This document shows positions 25,978 through 35,001 of a stretch of 64,000 nucleotides of DNA, one piece after another. Made by a program: the position numbers and the translations under genes. Positions within the stretch are counted from its first letter, which is position 1, and each line of letters starts with the position of its first letter. The stretch comes from Nocardia fusca NBRC 14340 (GTDB taxonomy: Bacteria; Actinomycetota; Actinomycetes; Mycobacteriales; Mycobacteriaceae): positions 18,774 through 82,773 of the forward strand of contig NZ_BDCU01000015.1 of assembly GCF_001618425.1 (NCBI RefSeq), read 5' to 3'. The notes beneath the pieces are model-generated. The model was not told the origin of the DNA, ran no database searches, and saw only the letters and a program-made list of their open reading frames with translations.

Positions 25978-27572
25978 CGACACTGCGCAGCACCCTCGAC
26001 ACCACGAGCGGCGACTACATCGCGGCAGCCGCGGCCATGACCGCCAAACTCGCCGAGGTGGAGGCGGAATTCGAGAAGGTCATCGCGGGCGGCGGCCCGG
26101 AGAAACTCGCCCGTCACCGCAAACGCGGCAAACTGACCGCCCGCGAACGCATCGAACTGCTCATCGACGAGGACTCTCCGTTCCTCGAACTGTGCCCGCT
26201 CGCCGCCTGGGGCAGCGAATTCCAGGTGGGCGCCAGCACCGTCGCCGGTATCGGCGTGGTGGAGGGTGTGGAATGCATGATCGTCGCGCCCGACCCCACC
26301 GTCCGCGGCGGCACCTCCAATCCGTGGACGCTGCGCAAGACGTTGCGGGTCAACGACATCATCCGGGAGAACCGGCTCCCGGTGATCTCGCTGGTGGAAT
26401 CCGGCGGCGCCGATCTGCCCACGCAGAAAGAGGTCTTCGTACCCGGCGGCCGGATGTTCCGCGACCTCACCCAGGCGTCGGCGGCGGGTATCCCCACCAT
26501 CGCCCTGGTCTTCGGCAACTCCACCGCGGGTGGCGCCTACATCCCCGGTATGTCCGATCACGTGGTGATGATCAAGGAACGCTCCAAGGTGTTCCTGGGC
26601 GGACCGCCGTTGGTGAAGATGGCCACCGGTGAGGAATCGGACGACGAATCGCTGGGCGGCGCGGATATGCACGCCCGGGTCTCGGGGCTGGCCGATTACT
26701 ACGCGCTCGACGAACAGGACGCGATCCGCATCGGGCGGCGTATCGTCAAACGGCTGAACTGGAAGAAGCAGGGGCCGGCGGCGCGGGCCTCGGTGCCGGA
26801 ACCGCGCTACGACCCGGAGGAACTGCTGGGGATCGTCCCGCCCGACCTGAAGATCCCCTTCGATCCGCGCGAGGTGATCGCCCGGATCGTCGACGGCTCC
26901 GATTTCGACGAGTTCAAGCCCCGCTACGGGTCAAGCCTGGTCACCGGCTGGGCCGAACTGCACGGGTATCCGGTCGGTATCCTCGCCAACGCCCGCGGGG
27001 TCCTGTTCTCCGAGGAATCGCAGAAGGCCACCCAGTTCATCCAGCTGGCCAACAAGACCCACACCCCGCTGCTGTTCCTGCACAACACCACCGGCTACAT
27101 GGTCGGCAAGGAATACGAGCAGAAGGGCATCATCAAACATGGTGCCCAGATGATCAACGCGGTCTCCAATTCCAAGGTCCCGCACATCTCGGTACTGATG
27201 GGCGCCTCCTACGGCGCCGGGCACTACGGCATGTGCGGCCGTGCCTACGACCCCCGTTTCGTCTTCGCCTGGCCCAGCGCCAAATCCGCGGTCATGGGCG
27301 GGGCGCAACTGGCCGGGGTGATCTCCATCGTCGGCCGCGCCGCCGCCGAGGCCCGCGGGCAGGCGTTCGACGAAGAGGCCGACGCCGGGATGCGTGCCAT
27401 GGTGGAAGCGCAGATCGAGGCCGAATCGCTGGCCATGTTCATGTCCGGGCGGCTCTACGACGACGGGGTCATCGACCCGCGCGATACCCGCACAGTGCTC
27501 GGTATGGCCCTCTCGGCCATCCACACTGCACCTGTCCAGGGCGCCGAATCCTTCGGCGTCTTCCGAATGTGA
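25974..27572 (+). CDS. Acyl-CoA carboxylase carboxyltransferase (beta) subunit, methylcrotonyl/geranyl-CoA type
   Basis: A 532-aa carboxyltransferase with both crotonase-fold halves. The first has LPVISLVESGGADLPTQ and GNSTAGGAYIPGMSD; the second has FLHNTTGYMVGKEYEQKGII, SYGAGHYGMCGRAYDPRF and FAWPSAKSAVMGG. These are the signatures of 3-methylcrotonyl-CoA and geranyl-CoA carboxylase beta subunits rather than acetyl/propionyl-CoA enzymes. It pairs with the biotin subunit that follows. Confidence 0.9.
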   Translation: MTTLRSTLDTTSGDYIAAAAAMTAKLAEVEAEFEKVIAGGGPEKLARHRKRGKLTARERIELLIDEDSPFLELCPLAAWGSEFQVGASTVAGIGVVEGVECMIVAPDPTVRGGTSNPWTLRKTLRVNDIIRENRLPVISLVESGGADLPTQKEVFVPGGRMFRDLTQASAAGIPTIALVFGNSTAGGAYIPGMSDHVVMIKERSKVFLGGPPLVKMATGEESDDESLGGADMHARVSGLADYYALDEQDAIRIGRRIVKRLNWKKQGPAARASVPEPRYDPEELLGIVPPDLKIPFDPREVIARIVDGSDFDEFKPRYGSSLVTGWAELHGYPVGILANARGVLFSEESQKATQFIQLANKTHTPLLFLHNTTGYMVGKEYEQKGIIKHGAQMINAVSNSKVPHISVLMGASYGAGHYGMCGRAYDPRFVFAWPSAKSAVMGGAQLAGVISIVGRAAAEARGQAFDEEADAGMRAMVEAQIEAESLAMFMSGRLYDDGVIDPRDTRTVLGMALSAIHTAPVQGAESFGVFRM

Positions 27573-27580
27573 GGCCGGTC

Positions 27581-29617
27581 GTGACGAATACGCAGCAGCT
27601 GATCACCAGCGTCCTGGTCGCCAATCGCGGTGAGATCGCCCGCCGCATCTTCGCCACCTGCCGCCGGATGGGCCTGGGCACGGTGGCGGTCTATTCCGAC
27701 GCCGACGCCGAATCCCCGCATGTCGCCGAGGCCGACGCGGCGGTCCGGCTGCCCGGGAACACACCAGCGCAGACCTACCTGCGCGCCGACCTCATCATCG
27801 CGGCCGCGCAGGCCACCGGTGCCGACGCCGTCCATCCCGGCTACGGGTTCCTCTCCGAGAACGCGGAATTCGCGCGGGCGGTGGAAGCGGCCGGGCTGGT
27901 CTGGATCGGGCCGCCCGCCGCCGCCATCGAGGAGATGGGTTCCAAGGTCGCGTCCAAGAAGATGATGGACGCCGCCGGGGTGCCGGTGCTGGCCGAGCTC
28001 GACCCGGACGAGGTCACCGAAGCCCAACTCCCGGTGCTGATCAAGGCTTCCGCCGGTGGTGGCGGTCGCGGTATGCGGGTGGTGCGCGACCTGGCCGAAC
28101 TCCCCGGGCAATTGGACGGCGCCCGCCGGGAGGCCGAATCGGCATTCGGCGACCCCACCGTCTTCTGCGAGCGCTATCTGGAGACCGGCCGCCATATCGA
28201 GGTCCAGGTGCTGGCCGATACGCACGGCACCATCTGGGCCGTCGGCGAACGGGAGTGCTCGATCCAGCGCCGGCACCAGAAGGTCGTCGAAGAGGCGCCG
28301 TCTCCGCTGGTGGAACGTATCGATGCCGGTCGGGGACCGGATTCGGGACCCGGTATGCGGGACCGCCTGTTCGAGGCGGCCCGCCAGGCCGCCGCCGCCA
28401 TCGGCTACACCGGCGCCGGTACCGTCGAATTCCTGGCCGACGAGGACGGTGAGTTCTTCTTCCTGGAGATGAACACCCGCCTCCAGGTGGAGCATCCGGT
28501 CACCGAATGCACCACCGGTCTGGACCTGGTCCAGTTGCAGCTGGAGGTGGCCCAGGGGCACCGGCTGCCTCCGCAACCGCCTGCCCTGCGTGGCCATTCG
28601 ATCGAGGTCCGGCTCTATGCCGAGGACCCCGCGCAGGATTGGCAGCCGCAGAGCGGAACCGTGCATCGGATGGAGATCCCCGGAGTCGCGGCGGAATTCG
28701 ACCTTCTCGACCGCCCCGGGGTCCGGCTGGATTCCGGCGTGGTCGACGGTTCGGTGGTCGGGGTGCACTACGACCCCATGCTCGCCAAGGTCATCTCCTA
28801 CGGCCGCACCCGAGCGGAGGCGGCCCGGCTGCTGGCCGGCGCCCTGCACCGGGCCCGGATCCACGGCCTGGTCACCAACCGCGACCTGCTGGTCCGGGTC
28901 CTGCGCCACCCGGCCTTCCTGGCCGGCGATACCGATACCGCGTTCTTCGCCACGCACGGGCTGGACGCCTTGGCCGCGCCCCTGGCGGGCGCGGACGAGG
29001 AGGAACTGTCGATCGTGGCGGCCGCGTTCGCCGAAGCGGCCGCCAACCGGGCGCGCGCCGGTGTGGTCGCGGGTGTACCGAGCGGCTGGCGCAATCTGCC
29101 GTCGCAGGCGCAACGCAAGTCCTACGAAAGCCGCGCCACCGGTACGCACGATATCGACTACCGGTTCACCCGCGGTGGGGTGGAGGTCGCCGGGTACGAC
29201 GGTCTGGAATTGATCTCCGCCGCTCCCGATCAGGTGGTGCTGGCGGTGCCCGGTGCGCACGGCCCGGTCCGGCGGCAATTCGCCGTCGCCCGCTACGACG
29301 ATCTGGTCTGTGTGGATTCCGCGCTCGGTCCGGTATCGGCGCGCCGCCTGCCGCGGTTCACCGACCCCGCCGACCAGGTGGCCACCGGGTCCCTGCTGGC
29401 GCCCATGCCGGGCAGCGTGATCCGGCTGGGCGCCGAGGTCGGCAGTTCGGTGACCGCCGGTCAGCCGATCCTGTGGCTGGAGGCCATGAAGATGGAGCAC
29501 ACCATCGCCGCGCCCGCCGCCGGTGTGCTCAGTGCCGTGAATGTCGAAGTCGGCCAACAGGTCGACGTGGGTGCCGTTCTCGCCGTGGTGGATCCCGCCA
29601 CCGAAAACCAGGAGTAG
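27581..29617 (+). CDS. Acyl-CoA carboxylase biotin carboxylase/BCCP (alpha) subunit
   Basis: A 678-aa fusion: biotin carboxylase (VLVANRGEIARRIF, ASAGGGGRGMRVV, EMNTRLQVEHPVTE), a linker domain typical of MCC alpha subunits, and a biotinyl domain with the biotin lysine at residue 637 in EAMKMEH. It charges biotin with bicarbonate and ATP for the carboxyltransferase above. GTG 27581 has GAGG six bases upstream; GTG 27569, which overlaps the previous stop, would add four residues. Confidence 0.92.
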   Translation: MTNTQQLITSVLVANRGEIARRIFATCRRMGLGTVAVYSDADAESPHVAEADAAVRLPGNTPAQTYLRADLIIAAAQATGADAVHPGYGFLSENAEFARAVEAAGLVWIGPPAAAIEEMGSKVASKKMMDAAGVPVLAELDPDEVTEAQLPVLIKASAGGGGRGMRVVRDLAELPGQLDGARREAESAFGDPTVFCERYLETGRHIEVQVLADTHGTIWAVGERECSIQRRHQKVVEEAPSPLVERIDAGRGPDSGPGMRDRLFEAARQAAAAIGYTGAGTVEFLADEDGEFFFLEMNTRLQVEHPVTECTTGLDLVQLQLEVAQGHRLPPQPPALRGHSIEVRLYAEDPAQDWQPQSGTVHRMEIPGVAAEFDLLDRPGVRLDSGVVDGSVVGVHYDPMLAKVISYGRTRAEAARLLAGALHRARIHGLVTNRDLLVRVLRHPAFLAGDTDTAFFATHGLDALAAPLAGADEEELSIVAAAFAEAAANRARAGVVAGVPSGWRNLPSQAQRKSYESRATGTHDIDYRFTRGGVEVAGYDGLELISAAPDQVVLAVPGAHGPVRRQFAVARYDDLVCVDSALGPVSARRLPRFTDPADQVATGSLLAPMPGSVIRLGAEVGSSVTAGQPILWLEAMKMEHTIAAPAAGVLSAVNVEVGQQVDVGAVLAVVDPATENQE

Positions 29618-29620
29618 GCA

Positions 29621-30781
29621 ATGAGCTTCATCGAATCCGACGAACGCAAAGAACTGCGCGCCGCCGTGGCCGCGCTGGCCGCCAAGTACAACTACCGCGA
29701 TTACGTGCTGCCCCGGGCGCGCAAGAGCGAACCGCTGGACGAACTGTGGGCCGAGGCCGGGAAGCTGGGCTTCCTCGGGGTGAACCTGCCGGAGGAGTAC
29801 GGGGGCGGCGGGGCCGGCATGTACGAACTCGCGCTGGTGATGGAGGAGCTGTCCGCGCAGGGTGCCGGTCTGCTGCTCATGGTGGTCTCGCCCGCCATCT
29901 GCGGCACCATCATCACCAAATACGGCACCGACGAGCAGAAGGCCGAATGGCTGCCCAAGCTCTCCGACGGTTCGGCCAAGATGGTCTTCGGTATCACCGA
30001 ACCCGACGCCGGGTCCAATTCGCACCAGATCACCACCACCGCCCGCCGCGACGGTGACGACTGGCTGCTCACCGGTCGCAAGATCTTCATCTCCGGCGTC
30101 GACCAGGCCGAGGCGGTGCTGATCGTCGCGCGCACCTCCGACCACAAGACGGGCAAGCTGAAGCCCGCTCTGTTCATCGTCCCCACCGATGCGCCCGGGT
30201 TCGAGAAGACCCCGCAGGATATGGACATCATCGAACCGGACCACCAGTTCACCCTGTTCCTCGACGATGTCCGGCTGCCCTCGACCGCCCTGGTCGGTAA
30301 AGAGGACGCCGCCCTCATGCAGCTGTTCGCGGGCCTGAACCCGGAGCGGATCATGGGCGCCGCCATGGCGGTCGGCGTCGGCCGCTACGCCCTGGACCGC
30401 GCGGTCGAGTACGCCAACGAACGCACAGTCTGGAAGACCCCCATCGGCGCGCATCAGGGCATCGCGCATCCGCTGGCGCAGGTGAAGATCGAACTGGAGC
30501 TGGCCCGGCTGATGATGCTCAAGGCCGCCACCCTCTACGACGCCGGTGACGAGATGGGGGCCGCCGAGGCCGCCAACATGGCCAAATACGCGGCCGCCGA
30601 GGCCAGTATCAAAGCCCTCGACCAGGCCATCCAGACGCACGGTGGCTCCGGCCTGACCTCGGAATACGGCCTGGCCGCCATGCTCGGCGCGGCCCGGATC
30701 GCGCGGGTGGCCCCGGTGAGCCGGGAAATGATCCTCAACTTCGTCGCCCAGCATTCGCTGGGCCTGCCGAAGTCCTACTGA
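29621..30781 (+). CDS. Acyl-CoA dehydrogenase (second of the operon)
   Basis: A 386-aa acyl-CoA dehydrogenase of a different branch from the first. Motifs: VFGITEPDAGSNSHQITTTA and WLLTGRKIFISGVDQAEA; near the C-terminus QTHGGSGLTSEYGLAAMLG and ARIARVAPVSREMIL, where other members show ARxxxIxxGTxEI. Two dehydrogenases in one pathway suggest two rounds of oxidation or two chain lengths. AGGAGTAGGCA precedes ATG 29621, four bases after the biotin subunit gene. Confidence 0.88.
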   Translation: MSFIESDERKELRAAVAALAAKYNYRDYVLPRARKSEPLDELWAEAGKLGFLGVNLPEEYGGGGAGMYELALVMEELSAQGAGLLLMVVSPAICGTIITKYGTDEQKAEWLPKLSDGSAKMVFGITEPDAGSNSHQITTTARRDGDDWLLTGRKIFISGVDQAEAVLIVARTSDHKTGKLKPALFIVPTDAPGFEKTPQDMDIIEPDHQFTLFLDDVRLPSTALVGKEDAALMQLFAGLNPERIMGAAMAVGVGRYALDRAVEYANERTVWKTPIGAHQGIAHPLAQVKIELELARLMMLKAATLYDAGDEMGAAEAANMAKYAAAEASIKALDQAIQTHGGSGLTSEYGLAAMLGAARIARVAPVSREMILNFVAQHSLGLPKSY

Positions 30782-30785
30782 CCAC

Positions 30786-30818
30786 CGGCGGGCCGGGGTT
30801 CGCGCCCCGGCCCCGCCG
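30786..30818 (+). terminator. Intra-operon hairpin between dehydrogenase and hydratase genes
   Basis: A 9-bp perfect core (30790-30798 with 30805-30813), extended by further pairs across a single-base bulge, with a 6-base loop. It sits between two co-directional operon genes and may cause partial termination or protect the upstream mRNA. Confidence 0.45.
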
Positions 30819-30834
30819 AGAAAGGCAGGCCGCC

Positions 30835-31641
30835 GTGACCGGAACCGAGACCCGGGTCGTCGACTACGCCGTCGAGGACGGGTTCGCCACGCTGACCCTC
30901 GACTCCCCGCACAACCGCAACGCCATCTCCTCGCGGCTGGTGACCGAACTGCTGGCGGGTTTGGAACGCGCCGCCGCCGACCCGCAGGTGCGCGCCGTTG
31001 TCCTCACCCACACCGGCAACACCTTCTGCGCCGGAGCGGACTTGAAGGAAGCGGTGGACGCCGACCCCGCCGCCGCATCCGATATCCGCACGCAGTGGAT
31101 GGTGCGGCTGCTACGTGCCGTTTTGGAGCTCCCGAAACCCGTGATCGCGCAGGTGGACGGGAATGTGCGCGCCGGTGGGATGGGGCTGTTGGCGGCGTGC
31201 GATATCGCCGTCGCCGGCCTGGCGAGCAGTTTCGCGCTCACCGAGGCGCGGCTCGGCCTGGCCCCGTTCGTCATCTCGCTCACCCTGCTACCCCGGATGA
31301 ATCCCCGTGCCGCCGACCGCTATTTCCTGACCGGTGAGAAGTTCGACGCCGATACCGCCGAGCGGATCGGCCTGATCACCCTGGCGACGAACGACCCGGC
31401 CGCCCGGACCGCCGAACTATTGGCTGAACTGCGCAAAGCCTCCCCGCAGGGCCTCGCGGAGAGCAAACGTCTCACCACCGCGCCGATTCTGGCCGAATTC
31501 GACCGCTCCGCCGACGAATTGGCGGCCCGCTCGGGCAGTTTCTTCGGCACCGAGGAAGTGATCGAGGGAATGACCGCGTTCCTGCAACGCCGTCTGCCCC
31601 GCTGGGCCGTCCCGGCCGTCGAGACGCCCTCGGCAGAATAG
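30835..31641 (+). CDS. Enoyl-CoA hydratase/isomerase family protein
   Basis: A 268-aa crotonase. The oxyanion-hole strands are visible as THTGNTFCAGADLKEAV and QVDGNVRAGGMGLLAACDIA, followed by the trimerisation and SFALTEARLGLAP region. In Atu/Liu pathways the hydratase acts on the carboxylated product (isohexenylglutaconyl- or 3-methylglutaconyl-CoA). GTG 30835 is used. Catalytic glutamates typical of hydratases are not clearly both present, so isomerase or lyase activity is possible. Confidence 0.87.
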   Translation: MTGTETRVVDYAVEDGFATLTLDSPHNRNAISSRLVTELLAGLERAAADPQVRAVVLTHTGNTFCAGADLKEAVDADPAAASDIRTQWMVRLLRAVLELPKPVIAQVDGNVRAGGMGLLAACDIAVAGLASSFALTEARLGLAPFVISLTLLPRMNPRAADRYFLTGEKFDADTAERIGLITLATNDPAARTAELLAELRKASPQGLAESKRLTTAPILAEFDRSADELAARSGSFFGTEEVIEGMTAFLQRRLPRWAVPAVETPSAE

Positions 31642-31647
31642 GCCGCT

Positions 31648-32253
31648 ATGGCGACACCCCACGAACCCAAACAGGACCGCAGCCGGGCCACCCGGCAGCG
31701 GCTCCTGGAGGCGACCATCGACTGCCTGGCCGAAAAGGGCTGGGCAGCGGCGACGGTGGCGGTGGTCGCCGAACGGGCGGGGGTGTCCCGGGGTGCGGCC
31801 CAGCACCATTTCCCGACCCGCGAAGACCTCATCACCGCCGCCCTCACCTACATGTTCGACACCCGCACCGACCAGGCAGTGACGGCGGTGGTCACCGAAC
31901 CCGGCCTGGCCCGTACCGAAGCAGTGGTGTCCGGGCTGGTCGAGTCCTACACCAGCACGCTGTTCAAAGCCGCCCTCCAGGTCTGGACCCACGCCGCCGC
32001 CGACCCGGCGCTCCGCGAACGCATCGTCCCACTGGAAGCCCGCTTCGGCCGCGGCGCCCACCGTCGCGCCGTCCGGGCACTGGGGGTCGACGACACCGAT
32101 CCGGTCGCCCACCATCTGGTCCAGGCCACCCTCGACCTCGCGCGTGGATTGGGTCTGGCCGATGTCCTCACCGACGACTCGGCCCGGCGTAAACAGATCG
32201 TGCACCAGTGGGCGGTCACATTGCACGAGGCTCTGGAAGCCAGGAGGGGCTGA
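31648..32253 (+). CDS. TetR-family regulator of the AtuA/carboxylase operon
   Basis: A 201-aa TetR protein. The HTH is TRQRLLEATIDCLAEKGWAA followed by VVAERAGVSRGAAQHHFPTR. It is the last gene of the operon, 6 bases after the hydratase. It probably binds the 16-bp palindrome at 22998-23013 and releases DNA on binding an acyl-CoA, as AtuR does in Pseudomonas; that is inference. Confidence 0.87.
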   Translation: MATPHEPKQDRSRATRQRLLEATIDCLAEKGWAAATVAVVAERAGVSRGAAQHHFPTREDLITAALTYMFDTRTDQAVTAVVTEPGLARTEAVVSGLVESYTSTLFKAALQVWTHAAADPALRERIVPLEARFGRGAHRRAVRALGVDDTDPVAHHLVQATLDLARGLGLADVLTDDSARRKQIVHQWAVTLHEALEARRG

Positions 32254-32276
32254 TGCGGTTCCGGGAGACAGTCGGT

Positions 32277-32753
32277 CTATCCGGCACTGCTCTCGTGCGG
32301 CACACCCGGTCGAGCGACTGCCCGCACCGTGATGAGTTCTTCCAGTCCTTTGAAGTCGTCAGGGTTGGTCGTATAGAGGGGTAGGTCTTCAGCCAGCGCA
32401 ACCGAGGCGATCATCAGGTCGGCGATACGCCGGCGTGGTTTGCGTCCGGTGGCGATCACCGCGGCACACACCCGCCCGAATGCGCGCGCGGCTTCGGCTT
32501 CGAAAGGGATGGGATCGAATTCGTGTTCGGCACGCTGGAGCACATCGAGACGCCGGGCTCGTTCGGAGTGCTCGTCGTAGACGTCCTGCTCGGTATTGCT
32601 GCGGACCTCGTGCGGTCCGGCCGACAATTCGGCGAGGGTGACGGCCGTGATCGCCATCTCGTCCGGAAGCTGTGCGGGGTCCACCCAGCGACGCAGAATC
32701 ATGATGTTGGTATCGATCAGTCCGTATGTGCGAGCCGGACGATCACCGGGCAT
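32277..32753 (-). CDS. PIN-domain ribonuclease toxin (VapC type)
   Basis: A 158-aa PIN protein. Acidic residues are in place: Asp14 in YGLIDTNIMIL, Glu in VTLAELSAGP, Asp in RIADLMIASVA, and the terminal Asp in YTTNPDDFKGL. These coordinate Mg2+ for RNA cleavage. The start ATG 32753 lies inside the end of the antitoxin gene (11-base overlap), the standard coupling. It is a compact toxin-antitoxin pair. Confidence 0.9.
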   Translation of the reverse strand: MPGDRPARTYGLIDTNIMILRRWVDPAQLPDEMAITAVTLAELSAGPHEVRSNTEQDVYDEHSERARRLDVLQRAEHEFDPIPFEAEAARAFGRVCAAVIATGRKPRRRIADLMIASVALAEDLPLYTTNPDDFKGLEELITVRAVARPGVPHESSAG

Positions 32754-33012
32754 ACGGGTCGTCCAAGTACTGATCGGCGGTGGCGTCCTGGTCGGCACGG
32801 AAAGTGTCGAGGTCGAGACCGGGCGCGGTGCGTGACATGGCCGCAAATTCCGCCCGGGGGACGAACCTACGACGGCGACGGAGCGGAACGAGTTGGCCGA
32901 TCCGGTGTCCGTCCCGGGTGACTGTGAACGCCTGCCCGTCTTGAACGGCGTCCATTATCTCTTTTGATCTGTTACGCAGATCCCGCTGCGTGATTTCCGG
33001 CTGAACGCTCAT
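32743..33012 (-). CDS. Phd/YefM-family antitoxin
   Basis: An 89-aa antitoxin. The N-terminal DNA-binding part reads ITQRDLRNRSKEIMDAVQDG and AFTVTRDGHRIGQLVPL, the Phd/YefM fold. The acidic C-terminus (LDTFRADQDATADQYLDDP) is what should block the PIN active site. A -10-like TATCCT ends five bases before the ATG, so the mRNA may be leaderless. Confidence 0.88.
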   Translation of the reverse strand: MSVQPEITQRDLRNRSKEIMDAVQDGQAFTVTRDGHRIGQLVPLRRRRRFVPRAEFAAMSRTAPGLDLDTFRADQDATADQYLDDPYAR

Positions 33013-33035
33013 AGTTCCAGGATACGGGCGTGTGC

Positions 33036-33054
33036 CACCTGGCGCTACCAGGTG
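33036..33054. promoter_or_regulatory. Dyad upstream of the toxin-antitoxin operon
   Basis: CACCTGG-N5-CCAGGTG, a perfect 7-bp inverted repeat, lies 23 bases upstream of the antitoxin start and where its -35 region should be. It probably is the autoregulatory operator of the Phd-type antitoxin. Confidence 0.6.
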
Positions 33055-33275
33055 CTACGGCAGGTCTCTATGGCTACGCTGCCAGCGGGTGCAATCACCT
33101 CTTCGGGCAAGGTGTCGAGTCTGCTCCGGATCAGTTCGGCGGTCTCGGGGATAGCGGCGCCACGCCGCTGGAGTCGTCCGGGCCGTATCGGCAGCGGCAG
33201 TGCGGCTCGGTTGACACGGCTGCGCGCGCCGGTACTGCCGGGACAGCTGCGGTTCGATCATCGAGGGGGACCCTC

Positions 33276-33581
33276 ATGCCCGAGCCGTCCGAGGCCTTCC
33301 AGGTCGATCTCGACGAACTCGACAACCTCACCGCCCGCGCCGCGAACTTCATCGGCTTTCTCAACGACAGCCTCACCGGCCTCGAGCAACGAATGGCCGC
33401 CCTGCATCAGACCTGGTCCGGTGACGCGGCGCTCGCGCAGGCCGACGCATTCCGGCAGTGGTCCGCCGGGGCCACCGACGTCCGTGAGGGGGTCGACGCC
33501 ATGCGTCAGGCCGCGGTCGACGCCCACAGCCGCTACACGACCGCTATCCAGACCGTGCAGCGTATGTTCGGCCCCCGATAG
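33276..33581 (+). CDS. WXG100-family type VII secretion protein
   Basis: A 101-aa helical hairpin protein with the WSG turn (LHQTWSGDAAL) at mid-length, as in EsxA/EsxB-like partners. A GAGGGGGA ribosome-binding site precedes ATG 33276. It ends 14 bases before the large toxin gene and most likely pairs with it for type VII secretion. No ESX machinery genes occur in the window. Confidence 0.85.
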   Translation: MPEPSEAFQVDLDELDNLTARAANFIGFLNDSLTGLEQRMAALHQTWSGDAALAQADAFRQWSAGATDVREGVDAMRQAAVDAHSRYTTAIQTVQRMFGPR

Positions 33582-33595
33582 CCCGAGCCCGGTAG

Positions 33596-34987
33596 ATGAA
33601 TTTCATCAATGTGGATCCGGCCGTCTACTACGAGGCGGCCACCATCGTGAACAGGGCGGCGAGCGCCTTTTTCGCCGCCTATGACCAGCACTTGCAGGCA
33701 TTGAAGGGCACCGCTGCGATGGCAGGCAGCGCCGGGCCGGGTAAGGAATGGGCGACCTCCTACGACAACCAGGTCCGCGAGACCAACAACCTCGTCAGCA
33801 CCCTGATGCTGGCACTCGACAAGTACCCCCGGATCCTGAACCAGGCCGGGTACGTCTACGCGAGTAGCGACCACGACCCCAAGTCCGGAACTCCCGCACC
33901 ACAGAAACCGGCCGACCCGCAGCTCGCCTACGTCAGCTGCGCCCAGCCGCCGCCGTCGGCGGGCGGTCCGGGTAGCGGCCTGATCGACGACGGTCTGGAA
34001 CTGGCCAAGCAGATCGGTGTCGACCTGCCGGTCCCTGACGGTGATACCGACAAACTCAACACCGCCGCCACCGTCTGGAACAGCCTGGCCCATGCGCCGG
34101 GCGCCACCAACCTGCCCGTGGAGCTGGAACGGGCGGCGGCGATGTTCCAGCAGGTCACAGCGCCCGAGGTGGCGTCGATCGACGAGGATCTCCGGGAGAT
34201 CAAAACCGCGGCCGAAGACCTGCTGGCCATCTTCGCCGATATCGCCGCCTCCTGCGCGGCCCAGAAAACCGCGCACGACAACATGAAGGCACGGTTGCAC
34301 GACATGCTCGCGCAGTTCGCCGACGAACTGAAGAAGCAGGTCGCCATCACCCTCGCGCTCGCCGTCGCTGCCTCTGTGGTCAGCTTCGGAATCGGTGGTG
34401 GCGCTGTGGCGGCCATCCGTGCGGGCAAAGCCGTCGATCTGGTCAACGATCTGGTCAAAGCGCTGCGCGGTATCGTCGCCGCGGCCGGGCTGCGGACGGT
34501 GGTCGCCGTGACCCGTTCCACCGGCGACACGCGTGCCAAACTCGAGCGTATCCACGACCTCATCGAAACCATCGAAGATTCGGTCGAGGCTCAAAGCAAG
34601 CCGGAAAAGAAATCAGGGATCGCAACCACTCCGGAAGAAATAAATGCGCTGATAGACGAGCTGGAGCAGAGTGGTGTGAAATTCAGTAGGGAGGATATTG
34701 TGTCCATCGGCAGAGATGCCGACGGGAAAGTAGTTTTCTTGGAAAAAGGTAATGACCGCGCCGGGCTCGAGCATATATTGAGGCATTCGGGAGAGTTTGG
34801 CGACAAAGGAATACCGGAAAGCGAAATTCCAAACTTAGTGATGAAGGCGGTCACCGAAGGCGAAGTGGTCGGAACCCAGGGAAAAAACCGGCCGGTGTAC
34901 GAAATATTGCACAATGGCCAGCCGGTGAGGATTGCTGTTAGTGTTGGGAGTAATGGGTTTGTGGTCGGGGCCAATCCGGCCTCGTGA
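33596..34987 (+). CDS. Type VII-secreted polymorphic toxin with C-terminal nuclease-like domain
   Basis: A 463-aa modular protein. Residues 1-110 are helical and resemble a WXG/ESX-type export domain; residues about 180-250 are helical; a hydrophobic segment VAITLALAVAASVVSFGIGG and a following helix may enter a membrane. The last about 125 residues form a compact domain: GLEHILRHSGEF, GIPESEIPNLVMKAV, NRPVYEILHNGQPVRIAVSV and the end NGFVVGANPAS. I read this as a probable RNase-type toxin of the barnase/EndoU/colicin (BECR) class, without firm family assignment. DNA for this domain is clearly lower in GC than its surroundings. The stop overlaps the next gene as GTGA. Confidence 0.78.
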   Translation: MNFINVDPAVYYEAATIVNRAASAFFAAYDQHLQALKGTAAMAGSAGPGKEWATSYDNQVRETNNLVSTLMLALDKYPRILNQAGYVYASSDHDPKSGTPAPQKPADPQLAYVSCAQPPPSAGGPGSGLIDDGLELAKQIGVDLPVPDGDTDKLNTAATVWNSLAHAPGATNLPVELERAAAMFQQVTAPEVASIDEDLREIKTAAEDLLAIFADIAASCAAQKTAHDNMKARLHDMLAQFADELKKQVAITLALAVAASVVSFGIGGGAVAAIRAGKAVDLVNDLVKALRGIVAAAGLRTVVAVTRSTGDTRAKLERIHDLIETIEDSVEAQSKPEKKSGIATTPEEINALIDELEQSGVKFSREDIVSIGRDADGKVVFLEKGNDRAGLEHILRHSGEFGDKGIPESEIPNLVMKAVTEGEVVGTQGKNRPVYEILHNGQPVRIAVSVGSNGFVVGANPAS

Positions 34988-35001
34988 GCGCTGGAGGGGT
35001 A

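Noticed and set aside
27455..30754. 1099-codon open frame on the minus strand opposite the carboxylase and dehydrogenase genes
   Set aside because: It mirrors well-identified plus-strand genes, its product is low-complexity, and long antisense frames are expected at this GC content.
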